NCBI GenBank assembly: GCA_934630555.1
Contig: CAKTXB010000087.1
Location: 1 to 7,658 of the forward strand
Source of the DNA: an uncultured Oscillospiraceae bacterium
GTDB lineage: Bacteria; Bacillota; Clostridia; Oscillospirales; Oscillospiraceae
Reading direction: 5' to 3'
Length of the DNA stretch: 7,658 nt
The notes under the pieces were generated by a model. It was not told the origin of the DNA. It did not search any database and was given only the letters and a program-made list of their open reading frames with translations. The position numbers and the translations under genes are program-made. Shown here piece by piece: positions 5,060 to 7,658 of the stretch. Numbering within the stretch: the stretch's first letter is position 1; each line of letters starts with the position of its first letter.

Positions 5060-7066
5060 ATGACCAAGAAGATCCTGGCGTGGCTTTTGGCCGCGTGTAT
5101 GCTCGTTTCCTGCGCCGCGTGCGGCGGGGCGGAGGACACCGCCGACGAGCCGGCGGAAGCTCCCGCAGCCGACGCCGCCGAAGAGCCGCAGGCCCCGGCC
5201 GAGCCCGCCGATGCCGCCGAGGCCGGCAGCTGGGCCGTCTACTGGTACCTGTGCGGCAGCGATCTGGAATCCGGCGGCGGCTTCGCCACCAGCGACCTCA
5301 ATGAGCTTCTGCAGGTGCAGCTGCCCGAGGACGTGACCGTCGTCATTGAGACCGGCGGCTCGTCGCAGTGGCAGAACGACCTCGTTGACGCCTCCAAGCT
5401 CCAGCGCTGGGTCTACACCAGCGAGGGCATGTATCTTGTCGATGAGCAGCCCTCCGCCAGCATGGGCGAAAGCGGCACGCTGGCCGACTTCCTGCAATTC
5501 GCCAAAACGAACTACCCCGCCGAGCGCACCGCGGTCGTGTTCTGGAACCACGGCGGCGGCTCCGTTTCCGGCGCGGCCTTCGATGAGCTCTACGGCCTCG
5601 ATTCGCTGACGCTCGATGAAATGTACGCTGCCTTCTCCAGCGTCTGGACGCCCTCGGAGGAAGAACCCCCGCTCGAGCTTGTCGGCTTTGACACCTGCCT
5701 CATGGCCACGGTGGACGTTGCCAACGCCTTCTCCACGCTGGCGCACTACTTTGTCGCCTCCGAAGAGACCGAGCCTGCCAACGGCTGGTATTACACCGGC
5801 TGGGTCGGCGCGCTGGCGGATGACCCCACCAAGGACGGCGCGGCCCTCGGCACCGCCATCTGCGACGCCTATATGACCGGCTGTGAGGAGGTCGGCACGC
5901 AGGACAACACCACGCTTTCCCTCACCGACCTCACCAGGATCGGCCCGCTGCTCGAGGCCTATGAGACCTTCGGCGCCGAGGCGCTTGCCGCCGCGTGCGA
6001 CGATCCCGCCTTCTTCTCGCAGTTCGCCCGCGTGGCCGCGCAGAGTGAAAACTACGGCGGCAACACCCGTGAACAGGGCTATACCAACATGGTCGACCTT
6101 GGCCACATGGCCCGCCAGTGCACCACCACGCTTGCCTCTGCGCAGCCCGTGCTCGACGCACTGGAGGACTGCGTGCTCTATCAGGTCGGCGGCCAGTACC
6201 GCACCGAGGCCACCGGTCTTTCGTGCTACTACTCCTACAACGGCGATGTCAATGACTTTAACGGCTACATCGGCATTGGCGCGGGCCTTGCCTTCAAATA
6301 CTTCTACGCCTACGAGCTGACCGGCGAGCTGGACGACGCCGGCATGGACTACATCTCGGCCCTCGGCGTCGACGAGCTGCCGGAGGTGCAGACGCTCGCC
6401 TCCATGGGCTGGGACGGCGCCGCGCTGGACGTGGATGACGCCGGCAGCGCCATCCTCACGCTCGGCCCGGAGGCTGACAGCCTGCTCGCCGGCATCGGCT
6501 TCTCGCTGTACTACGTCGATGAAGCAAGCGACACCTTCATGCAGCTCGGCACCGACAACGACATGAACGCCGACTGGGAAAACGGCGTTTTCTCCGATAA
6601 CTTCCGCGGTGTCTGGGGCTCCATCGACGGCTGCCTTGTCTACATGGAGCTCAGCTATGAAAGCCCCGCATACAACCTCTACTCCGTGCCGGTCCTCCTG
6701 AATGGCGAAGCCTATAACCTGCAGGTCGTCTACGACTTTGAGACCGAGCAGTGGAGCATCCTCGGCGCGCGTCAGGGCATCGACGACAGCGGCATGGCCG
6801 ATAAGGAGCTGCGCCTGCTGCAGGTCGGCGACGAGCTCTCCCCGGTCTGGTATATGTCCACCTACGCCGGTGACGACGCGCTGGAGGCCTACGCCGCCAC
6901 CACCCTCACCGTCACCGCCGAAACAGCCTTTGCTGAAATGCCGCTTCCCGACGGCAGCTACAGCATGGTCTTTGAAATGCGCGACGCCATGGGCAACTAC
7001 GCCTACTCCGAGCCGGTCACGTTCGACTGCGCCGGCGGCGTCATCACCACCAGCGTTTACGGCTGA
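5060..7066 (+). CDS. Clostripain-family (peptidase C11) cysteine-peptidase lipoprotein
   Basis: This 668-residue exported protein has a type II signal peptide: MTKKILAW, a hydrophobic core, and lipobox LVSC with C18 as the lipidated residue. An acidic Ala/Pro/Glu-rich spacer (about 23-56) would hold the enzyme away from the membrane. The C11 peptidase domain runs from about 57 to 420. The catalytic dyad is H164 in FWNHGGG and C213 in GFDTCLM, followed by the family motif [16 protein letters not shown] (233-248). Both residues are present, so it should be active. Clostripain relatives usually cut after Arg or Lys and can self-activate; whether this one does is unknown. The rest (about 430-668) is probably beta-rich and unrecognised, and may bind substrate or cell wall. 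The start is supported by AAGGAG (5046-5051), 8 bases before ATG. It is followed by a second lipoprotein and preceded by a strong hairpin. Confidence 0.9.
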   Translation: MTKKILAWLLAACMLVSCAACGGAEDTADEPAEAPAADAAEEPQAPAEPADAAEAGSWAVYWYLCGSDLESGGGFATSDLNELLQVQLPEDVTVVIETGGSSQWQNDLVDASKLQRWVYTSEGMYLVDEQPSASMGESGTLADFLQFAKTNYPAERTAVVFWNHGGGSVSGAAFDELYGLDSLTLDEMYAAFSSVWTPSEEEPPLELVGFDTCLMATVDVANAFSTLAHYFVASEETEPANGWYYTGWVGALADDPTKDGAALGTAICDAYMTGCEEVGTQDNTTLSLTDLTRIGPLLEAYETFGAEALAAACDDPAFFSQFARVAAQSENYGGNTREQGYTNMVDLGHMARQCTTTLASAQPVLDALEDCVLYQVGGQYRTEATGLSCYYSYNGDVNDFNGYIGIGAGLAFKYFYAYELTGELDDAGMDYISALGVDELPEVQTLASMGWDGAALDVDDAGSAILTLGPEADSLLAGIGFSLYYVDEASDTFMQLGTDNDMNADWENGVFSDNFRGVWGSIDGCLVYMELSYESPAYNLYSVPVLLNGEAYNLQVVYDFETEQWSILGARQGIDDSGMADKELRLLQVGDELSPVWYMSTYAGDDALEAYAATTLTVTAETAFAEMPLPDGSYSMVFEMRDAMGNYAYSEPVTFDCAGGVITTSVYG

Positions 7067-7148
7067 GCCGTATCCCCGCAGTTTCCGGCGCGCCGCGCCG
7101 AGCTGATAGCAAAATTCACAAATATCGCAAATCGAGAAGGAGAAAACC

Positions 7149-7502
7149 ATGAAAAAGAAACTTGCATCCATCCTGTCCATCGTTCTGGTCCTCGGTCTGC
7201 TCCTCAGCCTGACCGGCTGCGGCGACAGCGCCAAGAAGCAGGAAGCCATCGACGCGTTCAACACCACCAGCGCCGCGTTCAACGAAGTCGGTGCGATCAT
7301 CAATGAAAATGCCGCCCAGATCGACGCCGACACCATCAGCGACTGCCAGCAGATGGCTGAGCTGCTGGGCCGCTATCAGGGCTTCCTGGAAAGCGACGAG
7401 GAATACTCCGACGAGCAGTACGATCAGATGATCGAATGGTTCGGCACTGTTCAGGACTGGTCCGCCGACATGAAGACCCAGCTCGAAGACTTCTTCGGCT
7501 AA
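7149..7502 (+). CDS. Small lipoprotein, function unknown
   Basis: This 117-residue protein begins MKKKLASILSIVLVLGLLLSLTGC, a clear type II signal peptide with lipobox LTGC and lipidated C24. The mature part of about 94 residues is acidic and mostly helical (IDAFNTTSAAFNEVGAI, a DEQYDQMIEWF stretch) and has one further cysteine, C66. No family is recognised. It would sit on the outer face of the membrane. The start is supported by AAGGAG (7137-7142), 6 bases before ATG. It lies 82 bases after the peptidase gene with only a 6-bp hairpin (7086-7100) between and no clear promoter, so it is probably read from the same transcript. It may be a partner, inhibitor or substrate of the peptidase, but nothing in the sequence proves this. 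Confidence 0.85.
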   Translation: MKKKLASILSIVLVLGLLLSLTGCGDSAKKQEAIDAFNTTSAAFNEVGAIINENAAQIDADTISDCQQMAELLGRYQGFLESDEEYSDEQYDQMIEWFGTVQDWSADMKTQLEDFFG

Positions 7503-7551
7503 GCCGCCCCCTTTTCCCGGAATGCCCCGCACCCCGGGCTTTTATGAAACG

Positions 7552-7583
7552 AAAGCGCGCCGCCCATCAGGCGGCGCGCTTTT
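7552..7583 (+). terminator. Rho-independent terminator of the lipoprotein cluster
   Basis: A perfect 13-bp stem (7552-7564 with 7570-7582) closes a 5-base loop and runs into TTTT, 50 bases after the last stop codon. A weaker hairpin (CCCGG 7516-7520 with CCGGG 7534-7538, followed by CTTTT) lies just before it. Confidence 0.8.
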
Positions 7584-7584
7584 G

Positions 7585-7650
7585 AGCGTGTCAAAAAAGT
7601 ATTTTTGACACGCTTTCAAACGCGAACCGCTGCGCTGGGTTCGCGTTTGA
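7585..7650. repeat. Two tandem 13-bp-stem hairpins at the right edge
   Basis: The first hairpin pairs 7585-7597 with 7602-7614 around loop AGTA. The second pairs 7616-7628 with 7638-7650 around a 9-base loop. Both stems are perfect, separated by one base, and follow directly on the terminator. The first arm contains GTGTCAAAAA and its complement. They may be the downstream end of a dispersed repeat or belong to a gene beyond the window. Confidence 0.8.
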
Positions 7651-7658
7651 GAAGGCTT

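Noticed and set aside
7067..7148. Separate promoter for the small lipoprotein
   Set aside because: AT-rich bases precede the gene, but no -35/-10 pair with proper spacing could be found; only a 6-bp GC hairpin at 7086-7100 is clear.
4952..7336. 794-codon open frame on the minus strand
   Set aside because: It lies opposite the C11 peptidase and small lipoprotein, which have clear lipoboxes, catalytic motifs and ribosome sites. Its protein is Gly/Val/Ala/Arg-rich with no domain; long antisense frames are common in GC-rich genes.

Overview
The window looks like chromosomal DNA from a high-GC gut-type member of the Firmicutes, probably Clostridia of the Oscillospiraceae/Ruminococcaceae kind. The evidence is strong AGGAGG-type ribosome sites, a GHKL/LytTR two-component pair, two lipoproteins, a clostripain-family (C11) peptidase, a DUF4428 zinc-ribbon/SHOCT protein, and GC-rich genes (hand-counted lines often above 60% GC). 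The genus cannot be fixed from the sequence alone. No rRNA, tRNA, CRISPR or transposase is visible.

Layout. Positions 1-240 hold no gene but a striking array of eight short hairpins, most with 3-base loops. Two stem types alternate with a composite period of about 57 bp. Next comes a stand-alone CDP-alcohol phosphatidyltransferase (302-856, +) for phospholipid synthesis. An AT-richer cassette follows with its own extended -10 promoter and a TIGR04076-family small cysteine-containing protein (985-1374, +), which looks horizontally acquired. A 13-bp-stem terminator (1458-1487) separates it from the minus-strand two-component operon: LytTR response regulator (3573-2851) then GHKL histidine kinase (2847-1504, GTG start, ribosome site inside the regulator gene).

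The 189-bp region between the regulator and the divergent plus-strand genes (3574-3762) is a regulatory hub. It has a good -35/-10 pair for the minus operon, an extended -10 with a poor -35 for the plus operon, a pair of 9-bp direct repeats 12 bp apart (the spacing LytTR regulators use), and a 15-bp palindrome over the plus-strand -35 position.

The plus-strand cluster is a short LemA-like membrane protein (3763-4071), a DUF4428-SHOCT protein (4087-4986), a large clostripain-like cysteine-peptidase lipoprotein (5060-7066) and a small orphan lipoprotein (7149-7502). The first two are clearly co-transcribed. A 17-bp-stem hairpin without a T-tract separates them from the peptidase, so the last two may be read-through genes or separately controlled. 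A 13-bp-stem terminator ends the cluster, followed by two more 13-bp-stem hairpins at the right edge.

Working model (inference): the kinase senses an unknown envelope or peptide cue, and the LytTR regulator activates the divergent envelope/secreted-protease cluster through the direct repeats. No agrB- or agrD-like gene is in view, so the input signal is unknown.
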